A DNA stretch of 64,000 nucleotides from Odiellus spinosus (taxonomy: Eukaryota; Arthropoda; Arachnida; Opiliones; Phalangiidae), in assembly GCA_963920705.1 (NCBI GenBank), contig OY987227.1, positions 27,695,935-27,759,934 of the forward strand, written 5' to 3'. A model generated the notes under the pieces. That model ran no database searches. It had not been told where the DNA came from and was given only the letters and a program-made list of their open reading frames with translations. The stretch's first letter is position 1, and each line of letters begins with the position of its first letter. Positions 1 through 10,725 of this stretch are shown piece after piece. The position numbers were made by a program, and so were the translations under genes.

Positions 1-23
1 TACAGACAGCGTTCCATCTTCAA
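1..23 (-). CDS. Putative exon continuing past the left edge
   Basis: On the minus strand a typical acceptor, TTATTATTACAG (AG at 25-24), is followed by TTGAAGATGG…, read as (V)EDGTLSV when joined to the G left by the donor at 173. The intervening 149-bp intron (172-24) is AT-rich, as small introns are. Only seven codons are visible, so support rests on the acceptor and phase match. The gene would continue left of the window. Confidence 0.38.
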
Positions 24-172
24 CTGTAATAATAAGTTTAGGGAAATAAAGTTAGAAGACTCTTCGCCCTTCCTCAACCCCATCTTTTATGGAAAAGCTC
101 CTTCGTGATGCTGTAATTTTCCACCTATATTGAGGTATAATTAAAAAAATTGGCGGCGCTTCGGAGGGTTAC

Positions 173-270
173 CAGTTGGCGAAAAAGTTACAATAACTTT
201 ATGGTCGACTCGCGCATCAGTTGGCGTATCTTTATCTAAAATCTCTTCAGTATAGCGGATGATACGGAAG
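173..270 (-). CDS. Putative exon of an unrecognised gene (98 bp)
   Basis: The minus strand reads FRIIRYTEEILDKDTPTDAR followed by VDHKVIVTFSPT, then a donor ACTG|GTAACC (GT at 172-171). A possible acceptor, CATAAACCAG, ends at 271. The exon would enter in phase 2 and leave in phase 1. It joins in frame to the segment at 1-23, giving …VTFSPT-V-EDGTLSV. I do not recognise the protein. The spacing of D-x-D-T-P followed by a beta-strand-like segment faintly recalls CSPG/FRAS repeats, but this is not an identification. In an overlapping frame just upstream (about 247-340) a second protein-like stretch, EEVVIDEFGIPILINQLPYH, runs into a stop. A one-base frameshift between the two, meaning a pseudogene or a sequence error, is therefore an alternative. 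Confidence 0.42.
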
Positions 271-273
271 CTG

Positions 274-872
274 GTTTATGAGAATGGGTATTCCGAATTC
301 GTCAATTACTACTTCCTCCGAAGAATGGACTTCTGGTGGTACACGAAGTACAGAAAGAAGGATTTATTTTATTCCGCGATCCCTATAGAAGCCAATTTCC
401 ATTCGTTAGACGTTGGATCCCGCCCTCGTTTCAGCCCTACTATTGGACGAGGAAAAAAAAGGGAAGAAGTAGGGGACGCGGTGAGTTGATCTTAAAGACC
501 CCTATTTCGCGGCTATTCTTATGCCGAGGGACTTTTATATTCTGTTTCCGTATTCCTTGGGTTTTCCTCCTCGACACAAAAACAGGCTCCTATATAACAA
601 GGACTATCTATAACAGTAAACAGCTTCTCTACAAGCAACCTTTTCCATTTTTTTATTCCAGGAATATATTCCCCCAATATTTTCTCGGTTTGTATTTTAT
701 GTCCCAGCATCTCGGTGGGAAACGGTTGTAACTAAATCTATTGATGATATTTGGGTCCAAATGATCAACGTAATAGAATGGCTTCATTTATAACTCATGA
801 GTTAAAAATTAAGCTAATATTAACTAAGCTATTTGAAATTGGATCAATTATACGTTAAATGAAAACATCCAT
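274..872. other. No gene supported
   Basis: Open frames exist on both strands (for example plus 336-731 and minus 519-710), but they overlap each other and show no recognisable motif. Apart from the minus-strand peptide at about 247-340 noted with the first putative exon, nothing here can be assigned. Confidence 0.5.
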
Positions 873-876
873 TTAA

Positions 877-1268
877 AGGGAGAATGCAACCTAATTACAA
901 GTGATTTTTTATCGATTCCTTATCGTTTAAATAGGCCTAATCCATCGATAAAAAGTTTACAATACAAATATTAAACTAGAATTAAATTTAAAACTTACCC
1001 TGAAAATAGGCTTAGCGGGATTCACGGAGATCCTGAATCGCGTCCGTGTAAGGTCTAGCGACCAATGAGCGAAGGCCCGTCGTTCGCGCGAGATCTCCAC
1101 GAGACTTACGTCGCGCGCGATTGGTCGCTAGACCTTACACGCGAGGAAATCAGGAGCTCCATGAATCCCACTAAGCCTATTTTCAGGGTAAGTTTTAAAT
1201 TTATTAGGCCTATTTAAACAATAAGGAATCGATAAAAAAATCACTTGTTGTTAGGTTGCATTCTCCCT
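877..1268 (+). mobile_element. Family B foldback element, copy 1 (392 bp, TTAA target)
   Basis: The element begins AGGGAGAATGCAACCTAATT and ends in the inverted counterpart GGTTGCATTCTCCCT. It is flanked by TTAA at 873-876 and 1269-1272. The two arms of about 170 bp are imperfect inverted repeats. They carry the shared blocks ATCGATTCCTTAT, AATAGGCCTAATCC, CCTGAAAATAGGCTTAG and GGTCTAGCGACCAAT. The centre is GC-rich (TCGTTCGCGCGAGATCTCC). It has no coding capacity. TTAA duplication is typical of piggyBac-like (and Kolobok) transposons, so this is a non-autonomous foldback element of that type by inference. Confidence 0.9.
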
Positions 1269-1738
1269 TTAAGGGTGATCTTTGTTTTGACGCAAAAACT
1301 AGATTCTTGGCAAAGAAAAAATTCTTGACTGAAAACGCGGCTTAAGATTAAACTTGGAGCTAAAAATGGAAGAGCTTATGAAATTATTTTCAGAATCACC
1401 GTGCCTTTAATACCTATTTCAACTAAATTACCAAGTTTTCTTCCAAATGAAATAAAAATCTCGGCTCTAGGCATAGTTGAAACTTTTCTCATTGGGTTAA
1501 ACATTTGAGTTACTGTATAGTTGCAGAAACTCACTAATACATTTCCCAAAATTCTCTTCTCTCTCTATAGCGCGAATGCGAAAAGGTATACAACAACGTC
1601 AGGCGTATTTTTCTTTTTTTTTTTTGGTACTGGAGAGAGTGGAGGAGAAGGGGTCAAAGAAAATATAATAGATTTCTAGTACTGTATATATATCTTCCAA
1701 GTTAGTCGCGAAACGCCTGAGCGGCATATACCTCGAAT

Positions 1739-2076
1739 CAGAAGCCGATGAAACCCTCCTTTGAAGTCTACTACTCCCTGGTCTCGTCTACCCCTCTCTG
1801 TATGGGTTAGTTTCAAAAAGCGCGATTCGTACGCCTCCTAACGGTAGATATTTTCGGAGCGGGAGTTCGTCCAGCGAATATCTCTAGCAGCCTCGGAGTT
1901 CGTCAATAAAACGTCGTCGTTTGTGGAGAGAGAGAATTTCCAATTTTGCGTAGACAGGGGGGTATGAAGTAGGACCCCTCCGATCTCGTAAAATTGTGAA
2001 TTTTATCCATACAGAGAGGAGCGCTATATCGAACATTAGAGTAGTAGACTTCAAAGGAGGGTTTCATCGGCTTCTG
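1739..2076 (+). mobile_element. Family A MITE-like element, copy 1 (338 bp)
   Basis: The element begins CAGAAGCCGATGAAACCCTC and ends CGGCTTCTG, with terminal inverted repeats of about 39 bp. A second inverted block, CCTCTCTGTATGGGT, lies inside each end. The internal part carries CCTAACGGTAGATATTTTCG and ACGTCGTCGTTTGTGGAGAG, as in the other copies. Unlike the other seven copies it has no matching 7-bp duplication: the left flank is CTCGAAT and the right flank is TATATAA. It may be a recombinant or have a rearranged flank. Confidence 0.88.
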
Positions 2077-2799
2077 TATATAACAAAATACGCGTGGTGT
2101 GGTGTGGCGCATTGGCTGCGAAAGCAGAGCTAGGTTCCTTTCATAAAATTTCTTTTCTCTCCGTCTCACTCTTGTTATAGTTTCTACGGATTGTATGTTT
2201 ACTCTAGGTTTTCTTTTTTAACAATGTTAGCGTGTTATTTTATTTTTTATTTCTAGGGTTTTTCTTTTGTCTAGTACTCCCCCGTTATCATTGTTGGTTT
2301 ATTTTGACGTTAACCTATCGAGCGCCAGATTAAAACGCCATTTTCGTTTATTAATTACAAGCGTCATTATATAAGAGGGAGTTTCACGAATATAGCGTAC
2401 ACGGCCTATATTAAGCACTATTCTTTCGAAAGTATAAGGAGACGTTCTTTTTTTTTATTGTGAATTGAAAAATCCCTCTCTTCTCTGTAGTTTCGCGATT
2501 AATTTTTAATTTTTACGTTTCTATTCCAGAGAGTTTGGTTAGAATAAAGATACGTGGAAAATTACACGCGTAAAGGGAAGATGAAGTGTTTAACTTTTTA
2601 TTTTTCCAGCTTCTCTCCTAGTTTTGTGGGAGAATTTATCCTAAAGCAAACTTTGAAGCACCCTTATTGGCCCGCGACAATCACGTGTATTTTTTATTGG
2701 AAACGGAGAAGTTAGGTGGCTTGTGAGTTTTGAAAAAGCTTCGTTTACAGTCCCGTTTCGGATTAAGAAGTTAAAGAATGTGGTTCGCCTACTAAACAA
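2077..2799. other. Non-coding AT-rich sequence, nothing recognised
   Basis: No gene, RNA or repeat copy was recognised. Short homopolymer runs are the only structure seen. Confidence 0.5.
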
Positions 2800-3027
2800 T
2801 TGAGTATTTCGGGAGATGGCATAATAAGCGGGCGTTCTGGCGAGCGAATAAGTCGTTTTCGCGAGGTCTTTCTCGTGAAAGTACTACATCATATCGGAAA
2901 AAAATTACATTTTTAACTTTTTCATTTTGATGTTTCTGAAGATTACATCAACACAGAGGCATAAAATTTTGAATATGGCGTTTTAATAGCTGGATAAAAC
3001 TAAAAAATGATGTCAGCCCCACTTTAA
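2800..3027 (+). repeat. Family G dispersed repeat, copy 1 (partial)
   Basis: It shares an ordered set of blocks with other family G copies: GCGAGGTCTTTCTCGTGAAAGTACT, GAATATGGCGTTTTAATA and the end block GTCAGCCCCACTTTAA. The same order occurs at 36014-36430 and, inverted, at 43935-44215. The ends of this family do not form obvious inverted repeats. Confidence 0.65.
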
Positions 3028-3271
3028 CCATTTTGGAGGATTAAAAAACTTCCGAAAAAGCTGAAAAGTAGCTTAAAATAATAAAACTTGTTTTCTGAAT
3101 TTAGCAGATACAAAAATTAAATATACATAAAACAGGAATTTTGATTTAAAATTTTAAATGATATGCCATGAAGCAATTTACATAGTATATAGTTTTGATA
3201 ACTATCATATACGTGAGATTAGTAAGGGATTAAAAGCAAACATTTCTTATAGCCTTAAGCTCATGGTCGTA

Positions 3272-3313
3272 GTAATAAACGATTAATAAACGATTAATAA
3301 ACGATTAATAAAC
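3272..3313 (+). repeat. 11-bp tandem repeat (GATTAATAAAC, about 3.7 copies)
   Basis: Three perfect copies of GATTAATAAAC follow a partial copy TAATAAAC. Nothing else is associated with it. Confidence 0.9.
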
Positions 3314-6065
3314 GCGGAGAGAAAAGAGATGGTTTCTCGCTATAGCCTTCAGACTAGAGATATTACCAGATAAAGATGACCTAATCGAAATAGATTTTTA
3401 TTGGTTAGCTATATATCACGTGTCTTATCCTAGACTTTGTATTATTTAGTAATTTTAAGGTTGAGCGTTTTTCTGATTGGCCAACGATATTTTAAGCTTA
3501 TCCTTCCTTTCAAAAAGGTTTAAAATATTTTTTAATCAAATTTTTTACTTAATATTAGTGAATTATGGACTCATTCAAAGATAATCTACAGAAAAATCAC
3601 TTGTTTTTTGGACTTCAATCTCTTTTTTGATCATTTATTTTCACCCATCCTAGAATCACGACCAATTTGGCCACTAAAAACGCGTATTATTCATAACGGG
3701 GACATAGTAGTTTCTACGCGTTTGCGTTTGATTAATACCAAAATTTTTCATCCATCTCGCTAGGGATTCTTTCCCTAAAATTCCCTAAACCTAGGCAATC
3801 AAAAAATAAAAAAAAGTTGATGACGTTATTAAATTTAACGACTATTTCTAACGAGAACAAATTGAGAATAGTGATAAGGATAAACTCCCAAGCCAAAGCT
3901 AACTTTCGTTAGAAGAAAATTTGCATAGCCCTGAATAGAAAAACGCTTCGTCAAAAGAATCTACCCCTTTTTTTAACCCCCTCAAAACTTAGAAAATTAT
4001 GTATACGAGTAATCCGTGATCTCCGTTAATGTCCTTTCGTGTTTTTTTTTCCTTCTTTACTCCATTCTAGCGAAAGTAGATGGAGAGAGAAAATTCTCTC
4101 GCTCAATACACTTCATTCGCCCAAATTACTCGTTTCCCAATTCATTGTATCAACCAAACTACCCAGTCAATTTTAAAAGAAAAATCCAATTTGACCTAAG
4201 CCTAACTTCGCTAAAAGGTTAAGCCGTCACAGGATATAGGAGATCGTTAAATAGGGGGGGGGGGGGGCTCCATTATACTCGGATTTTGAACACCCTACTC
4301 ATCGATTCTTTTTACTAACCAAAGGACATAGAGAGGAGATGGTTTAAAAAAAATAATCCGAAAAAAGTCTAAAAAGAAAAAAAAAAAAAAAAGAGAGAGA
4401 GAGGCTTGATATGCAAATAACCCCTTTACCCCCAAAACATCCTGTCTTTAGACTCTTTACCTAGAATTTGACGTAGAAAAGGAGATTGTACCCTTCCTCT
4501 TCCGAAAAATCAATGTTTCTCCCCTTTGGAGGTTATAGTGGCCCAAAAAAAAAAATTATCTCGAATATATATCTTTTATTTTTGGAATTTTTTTTTTCTC
4601 CTGCATTGTGATAAACAAGTTTGTGGAGAAATATTTTTAGGGTGGCATACCCTTAGTATCGATAAAGTCTATTCTATTTTCCAGTAAAGGATATTGTACA
4701 GACTAGGTAGGGTTTTTTTTTTATTTTTTTGAAGGGATGGTGAAAGAGAAAATTTTCAAAAGTCTCGTTCATACTTGAGGGCAAAATCGGTTCCGAAACC
4801 GGTACTCGTTGGTTTCCATTTGTCCTCGGTTCACACACAAAAACACGGTTCGCACCAGTTCGTTCCTAAGCCAAGACTTATCGTCGTTTTAAAAATTCCC
4901 AGAATTTAAAAAAATATTTATAATTATCTCATCTTAATTAGTTCATCTTGTTTGAAACTCTTTGCTTAAATATTTTAAGGTACATATACTATAGTATAAA
5001 ATGGAGGCTAAAAACCCTCCGCTGTGTAGTCTTGATATCTGAATTAGAGTATAATTATTGATATAACTTTCTTGTGTCTCTGAATTGGGCAAAAAATGGT
5101 GAAAAATTCTGATTTTCCCATTAAATATAAACCTTATATTAGGCTTAATAAAATGCTGGTATAATTTAACTGTCAGAATTGATTATAAATGGTAGTACGA
5201 GACCTTATTTAATTTCAAACAAAGGACTTCGACGTATATCCTTCTGGGCAAATTCAAATTAAGTGATTAGCTATGTCGTAAAACTGAACCTTTGTCGATA
5301 GTACTAAGCTACGGGGCGTTGTTAACTTTTAAGGAATAAAATTATGAACTTTTGGTAATATCCAAATATAAAATAATATACGCAATGTAATTGGTTTTGC
5401 GAAAACTTGGAAAATTTTACGTGAATTGGAATCCGCGTCCATTGTTGATGGAGCGCGCAAAATATATAGTTAATTCTCCCTTTACTCGCTTCAAATGATA
5501 GACTTATTTTGGGAGTAAAACCCCTGGCAGTATATTTGCGGATCACGATTTTCAAACTTTCAATTTCACACACGACCGAATACCTTGGAGATGTTTAACT
5601 TGAATTGGAGGCCCCGCCCCCCTTCCCACCATCAAACCCTACGAGTGGATATAAATTTATATCGAAATCGGGGAAATCTTTCGAACGTAAATATTTCCTC
5701 CGCGTTGAAGTTAATAGATATGGACGGCCTTGAAAGTATAACGCGTTCTATACTATCTTATTTTACGGTTCCCGAGGTACTCCGTATAAATAAATTTAAA
5801 CCTAAAATTTAAAACTACGCGGTTAATCAATATGCTAAATATTTTAGAGCGTAGAAAGATAGGCTCGCTGTTTTCCCTTTCTGTTGGTTTAGAACTAGGT
5901 AAACTAAATTAATTTTACCGTTGGATCAACTATTTATTTTTTATTAAATTTGTTTGAAGTGAAGCATTCATACATTTTATTTTTTATTTGACTTTTTTCG
6001 AAGGCCTATGTATTATTTTTTAGTTTTGGGTTGACGCGATAATTAATGATAATTTTCAAAAGATA
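3314..6065. other. Non-coding stretch with homopolymer runs
   Basis: No gene is supported. A G14 run lies at 4254-4267 and an A run followed by GA repeats at about 4377-4403. A GTTCATACTTGAGG…GGTTCACAC segment at about 4768-4842 vaguely resembles family H termini. The minus-strand open frame at 5322-5573 and the plus frame at 5585-5812 have no recognisable product. Confidence 0.5.
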
Positions 6066-6180
6066 GGACTTTCTGGAATAAGTACTTTTACGAAAAAGAC
6101 CGCGCGAAAGCAACCTTATTACGTGCAGAACGCGCGAGAATCTAAGATAGCCACGTGACCATAGTGATGACGTAGTATTG
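6066..6180 (-). repeat. Family G dispersed repeat, fragment
   Basis: It carries CTGGAATAAGTACTTTTACG, AACGCGCGAGAATCTAAG and GTGACCATAGTGATGACGTA in the inverted order of family G. It matches the reverse complement of 36014-36285 and the plus reading of 44100-44210. Only one end of the element is present. Confidence 0.6.
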
Positions 6181-7148
6181 CGGGAAATATTTATTTTAAA
6201 TAATTCGAAAACTGTGATTATAAAATATGAATTTTTACTGTCGCCGTAAATGCTTCTATGACATATGTATATATATTTTGAATCGTTTTTTAACGATTTT
6301 TCCGAAAATGCTACTTAATTTCCTTTTTTAGTTCATGGAAAATTCGTTACTGCCTCACTTTTAAGGGAGGGTGAAGAAGAAAAGGAGGCGACTTAAAATA
6401 AAATTATTATTCGCGTATTAACAATATTCGAAAAATGTCTCTTAACATAGAAAATAAGCGGGAAAGATTCAGATTTTGGGACTCAATAGATGATTGTATA
6501 AATAGCTCAGTTCGGCTTGATCAACTTGTTAGTTTAGCGGCCGCGTCACTGTAGACGTCACTCATTCCCTAGAGTTCCGGATGTATAAAGAGCGCAGGCG
6601 CGGAGAAAGCGGGCGTTAAGCTTGAGAGTAAAACTAGAGATCTTTAGAATTTTGTCATTCTGACTGCGGGCGCCGTGTTTTTGTACAAGAAACGTCACGG
6701 GTGACGTCGACGCTCAACTTACGAAAAAGGACTCCTCCCTTTTATCTATTTATCTAATAAAAGAAGAACCTTCGACAAATTAAACGCGAGCAGCCCTGTT
6801 GCACGCGCAAAATAATCAAGAACGTTATAAAGCAGGATTGAATCATGGTTTCGAGTTTCGACTATTCATTATAATTTAAAATAAAAATATTTAAAGATTA
6901 ACCGCGTGCACTATTTCATTTTATGGAAAATCATAAATAAACTTCAAATCTAATGCTACGCGAATATCGCTGCCATCATCAGAAGCGATGCGGTTAATAT
7001 TTTTTTTTTCCTTTAAATTATTACATGGTTTCTATTTCTACTCTGAAAGTTGTTTGCGCTGATACGAGGTTACGGCAATATTAAATGTAGAATATGCGAT
7101 TCATTCATTTTTAAACGAACGCAACCGATACTCTCTCGTACGTGATAC
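6181..7148. other. Non-coding, nothing recognised
   Basis: Mixed AT-rich sequence. The segment from about 6530 to 6720 is richer in GC and contains ACGTCAC-type motifs. No exon or RNA gene could be supported. Confidence 0.45.
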
Positions 7149-7155
7149 GTTTTAT

Positions 7156-7494
7156 CAGAAGCCGATGAAACCCTTCTTTGAAGTCTATTACTCCGGGGTC
7201 TTGTTTACCCCTCTCTGTATGGGTTAGTTTCAAAAAGCGCGATTCGTACGCCTCCTAACGGTAGATATTTTCTTAGCGGGAGTTCGTCGAGCGAATATCT
7301 CTAGCAGCCTCGGAGTTCGTCAAAAAAAAACGTCGTCGTTTGTGGAGAGAGAGAATTTCCAATTTTCCGTAGACAGGGGGGATGAAGTAGGACCCCTTCT
7401 AACTCGTAAAATTGGGAATTTTACCCATACAGAGAGGAGCGCTATATGGAACATTAGAGTAGTAGACTTCAAAGGAGGGTTTCATCGGCTTCTG
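7156..7494 (+). mobile_element. Family A element, copy 2 (339 bp, TSD GTTTTAT)
   Basis: The CAGAAGCCGATG…CGGCTTCTG element is flanked by GTTTTAT at 7149-7155 and 7495-7501. The left arm has a private change (CCCTTCTTTG instead of CCCTCCTTTG) that the right arm lacks. The internal sequence is collinear with the other copies. The open frame at 7342-7524 runs out of the repeat and is not a gene. Confidence 0.95.
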
Positions 7495-7501
7495 GTTTTA
7501 T

Positions 7502-8285
7502 GGAGAGGTTATAGAAAAGGTTAAAATATTATATTCCGTTTTAAGTCTCAAAATAGCTCTAGAAATTAATAGTAAACAATAAATAAGTAGGGTTAGTTTT
7601 CTGAAGCAACGCCACAGTCGCTGCTGAAAGACATATCGTCCCGATTAATGCCAGACTTCGTAGTCGAGATGTCGTCATTCCACTTGAGTTTATTTATTGT
7701 CAACGTTCAAGGGATGGGAACTAATTTTTCAATGGAGTTTCAATAGTTGTTACCATAAAGAGGAGGAGCTTACTAAGGGGATGTTGTTGTCTACGTCTTC
7801 AACTACGTAATAAGCTCGTAAAGCTCATATCGCTGGTGAGTTAATTACTTTTCTGGAGTTAAGTAATGAGCTTTTGATATTAGAAGTATAGAATCTTATT
7901 CTCTAAGAGGATGTTTATTATGTTACATTTTTAAAATTCCTTCCACGTTGTTTTCTAATGACTAAGAGCTAATCTATTATTCTTTCAATATATTGGAAAA
8001 CATCGGAAACCTTTTCGACAATAATACAGAGGTAAACTGGCTTGTCCGATCGATTCTCTTATTCCAACAAAAATTCTCTTTTAACGTTATATAACGTTAA
8101 AAATATTCTTTCAAAAATAGCGTAAGAAAATAATGCCCTACACGAGAAAAGTGGAGTTTAATCGCTTGTCGAATAATTGAACTGCTAAAAATATACTAAC
8201 ATAATATGTAGGGCCTATTTATTTCAATCGATTTCGAGAACGATTGCTCAAGTTTTATTTTTACGAAATAAAACTCAAATTTAAA
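7502..8285. other. Non-coding, nothing recognised
   Basis: No gene or repeat copy was recognised. Confidence 0.5.
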
Positions 8286-8356
8286 TAGAGGTCGGGGTTT
8301 GGACGAGATATTTCTGATTAATTTATTTTTATTCATAATTTGAAATTATCCACAGG
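8286..8356 (-). repeat. Family J repeat, partial copy
   Basis: GAGGTCGGGGTTTGGACGAG followed by ATTTCTGATT…TCATAATTTGAAATTATCC is the reverse complement of the right end of the copy at 57574-57746. The other end is missing. Confidence 0.65.
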
Positions 8357-8498
8357 AAGTCTTTATAGCTACGGTCGCACTACCATTTCTTAATCGATTT
8401 GAAATGGTAATATCAAACCGATATTAAAATCGCCAGGAATCGTTTTATTGTATCGATTTATTGTAGCTTCGTCTTACGGTTGTTGAAACCGAATCTGT

Positions 8499-8766
8499 AG
8501 CCGCGTTCACACTAGAGACTTTGAACCCGTTTTAAACCGTTTTGGAAAGGTCAAATTATAAAATTTTGGGGTCACCCGTATAGACCTTTGATCAAGAAAC
8601 AAAATTAATATCTGAAAAAAGTCGATTTGACGACTCGAAACGGTTCCAAAGTGTCAAGTGTGAACGTATAGCTTGTATGAAACTGGTTCCCGAAGCAGTT
8701 TCGAGAAATCGAACCGTTCAAACGAATCTAGAAAAACGTTTTGCTAGGCCTAGTATGAACAGGGCT
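8499..8766 (+). mobile_element. Family H element with inverted ends (268 bp)
   Basis: The left end is AGCCGCGTTCACACTAG and the right end, read in reverse complement, is AGCCCTGTTCATACTAG. The inside holds AACCGTTTTGGAAAGGTC and AAAGTGTCAAGTGTGAACG. Parts recur at 52797-52943 and 62455-62537, and the left end recurs at about 54829. No convincing target duplication was found. Confidence 0.65.
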
Positions 8767-9446
8767 TTAGTAATATCTCTAAGCCCTTATAATACATCTT
8801 ATTGTAATTCTATTATCCCCTTTAATGATATTTAATTTTTAAAACATGGTTTATGTAAACTAATAAATCTTTAAACGTTACATTGCTTTAGGAAATTTTT
8901 AGGATTTTAGTTTTTAAAATGCACTCTTTGACGTTTCACTGATTTATATTCCTAAGCCTTGGTTTAACGCCTCTTGTAATTGTAACCATTGCACTACCCT
9001 CCACGTAGCTCTAAATATTTATTTTAATTAACTGTTAAATAAACTGCAGTCTGGTTAATTTATGTTTATATTTTCCTAGATAAATATTATGGTTAAAAAA
9101 GACTGGCGTGTAAAAATTATAACTGGTGGTTAGCGGTCAATTAATGTTTACTTAATTACATTTTTTCTCGTTATGTTTCTGTATATATACAAAGTTTACT
9201 TGGGTCACGAAGGGAAGTCAGTCAGTTAGTTTGCCTCGCGGGTCACAACGATATTTGCCAACAAACTTTCGCTCTTAATGACTTTTTCCCAGTTCCAGAC
9301 CCGACTTGGCGACAAAATTAAGCGGCAGCTCTTATTTTATAGCTAATGATCAAATATTAAAACTCGGAGCTAAAACAAAATATCTGAAATTTACTCGGAA
9401 AACCAATAATTAGATGGTTTAAAAGGATAATGAAGAAGAGATAATC
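8767..9446. other. Non-coding, nothing recognised
   Basis: AT-rich sequence without a supported gene or repeat copy. Confidence 0.5.
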
Positions 9447-9613
9447 GAGGTTTGTACAAGATAATCCACAAATATTTGGTTAATCAGTTAATCATTAAAA
9501 TAATCGGTTAATTATTCGCCTTTACATTACATTTTTCATAGACTTTCCGTGGATAATTTCAAATTATGAGTAAAGCTAAAACAATCAGGGTATCTTGTAC
9601 AAACACCGACCTC
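9447..9613 (+). mobile_element. Family J element, copy with both ends (167 bp)
   Basis: The left end is GAGGTTTGTACAAGATAATC. The right end in reverse complement is GAGGTCGGTGTTTGTACAAG, so the termini are inverted repeats of about 20 bp. The interior block AATATTTGGTTAATCAGTTA is shared with 35481 and 57574. It has no coding capacity. Confidence 0.75.
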
Positions 9614-10334
9614 TAGTTCGGGCTAAATTTCAAATTCCCAATTTTAAAAAGTGATCATACTGAAAAGAAAATTATATTTAACTACCCCTTTAAAATAATA
9701 TTTCTGATCAATATTAAATTGAGAGGGGGGTGGGGGTGATGGAGTATTTTTCCAAATGCTTTTATCATCCTTTGAAAACCCATTGGATCGTAAATTTCTT
9801 GACAAGGTATAGGGGTGGGACCGAGTTAGGAGCGGGAGGTTTAAAAATTGTCTCTTCTACACCTCCGACCCCCTTCCCCTTCTCCCAGCCTCCATTCGGG
9901 TTGTCCTCCCCACGATTCGCTCTACTTCAATCCCTCGTATCCCGCATCAAATTTCAATTAAAGCGAGTAAACCACAATCCCCCTATACGATTTTTCTTCT
10001 AACAGCTAGTCCACCCTCACCCCTCGCTTATAGTTTAGGAGGAAAAAAAAGGAAAAACGCCCGCGCGAAGAGAATCTTCACTTATCTTTTTGAGAAAGGA
10101 AAAGACGGGGAAAAAATCTTAATCGGACAAGTGCTGTTGGATAATGCGATGGGTGGAGAGAGAAGACATGGGAGGGGGAAGGAGAAAATGTCCTTTAGAG
10201 TTTGGGATGAAAACAAGACGGTGGAACCAGCATTAAAGGCTAGATTTATTTATTCAAATTATTATTTGTGATATTCGTACCATTTTATGTCTTAAATTAC
10301 ATCTATATGTAGAGCTATAGGAATCGGATAATTA
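9614..10334. other. Non-coding; open frame without recognisable product
   Basis: A pyrimidine-rich open frame at 9730-10002 has low-complexity composition and no motif. Nothing else was recognised. Confidence 0.45.
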
Positions 10335-10725
10335 ATAACTTGGAATATCTATTGATAACTAGGCTTTTATTAATATCAGATAAATTGTTAAAATAAAACC
10401 ATAAATTATATAAAAGTATCAAATGGATAAGAATTATCCGTAGATAAAATTGCAGCTTGATTAATAAACAAAATTACGCGTTTATTCAAACGGATAATGC
10501 GTAGATAAAAATATGAGGTTTCTCGAAATCCGTGTTGGATGAAATATAATAATTATATTTTAATCTAAATTGAAAGGAACAGCTCGACTAAATTACTACA
10601 TTCTAGCCTCGAGATCACTATTTGGGTTAAAATCCGCGAAGAAACTCGAGTTTAAATTTTATTATCCGAATGAACTTTCATTTCTAAATTGTTGCATAAT
10701 TCGAATGAAAAGAAACAAAGTTCTC
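10335..10725 (+). repeat. Family I dispersed repeat, copy 1
   Basis: It is collinear with 54300-54740. Shared blocks are AATTACGCGTTTATTCAAAC, GAGGTTTCTCGAAATCCGTG, AATATAATAATTATATTTTA and AAATCCGCGAAGAAACTCGAG. The start (TTGATAACTAGGCTTTT) also matches 63917-64000 at the right window edge. The boundaries are approximate and no termini or target duplication were defined. Confidence 0.75.

Noticed and set aside
336-731. 131-codon plus-strand frame near the left edge
   Set aside because: It overlaps open frames on the opposite strand, has no motif, and its left part lies over the protein-like minus-strand sequence.
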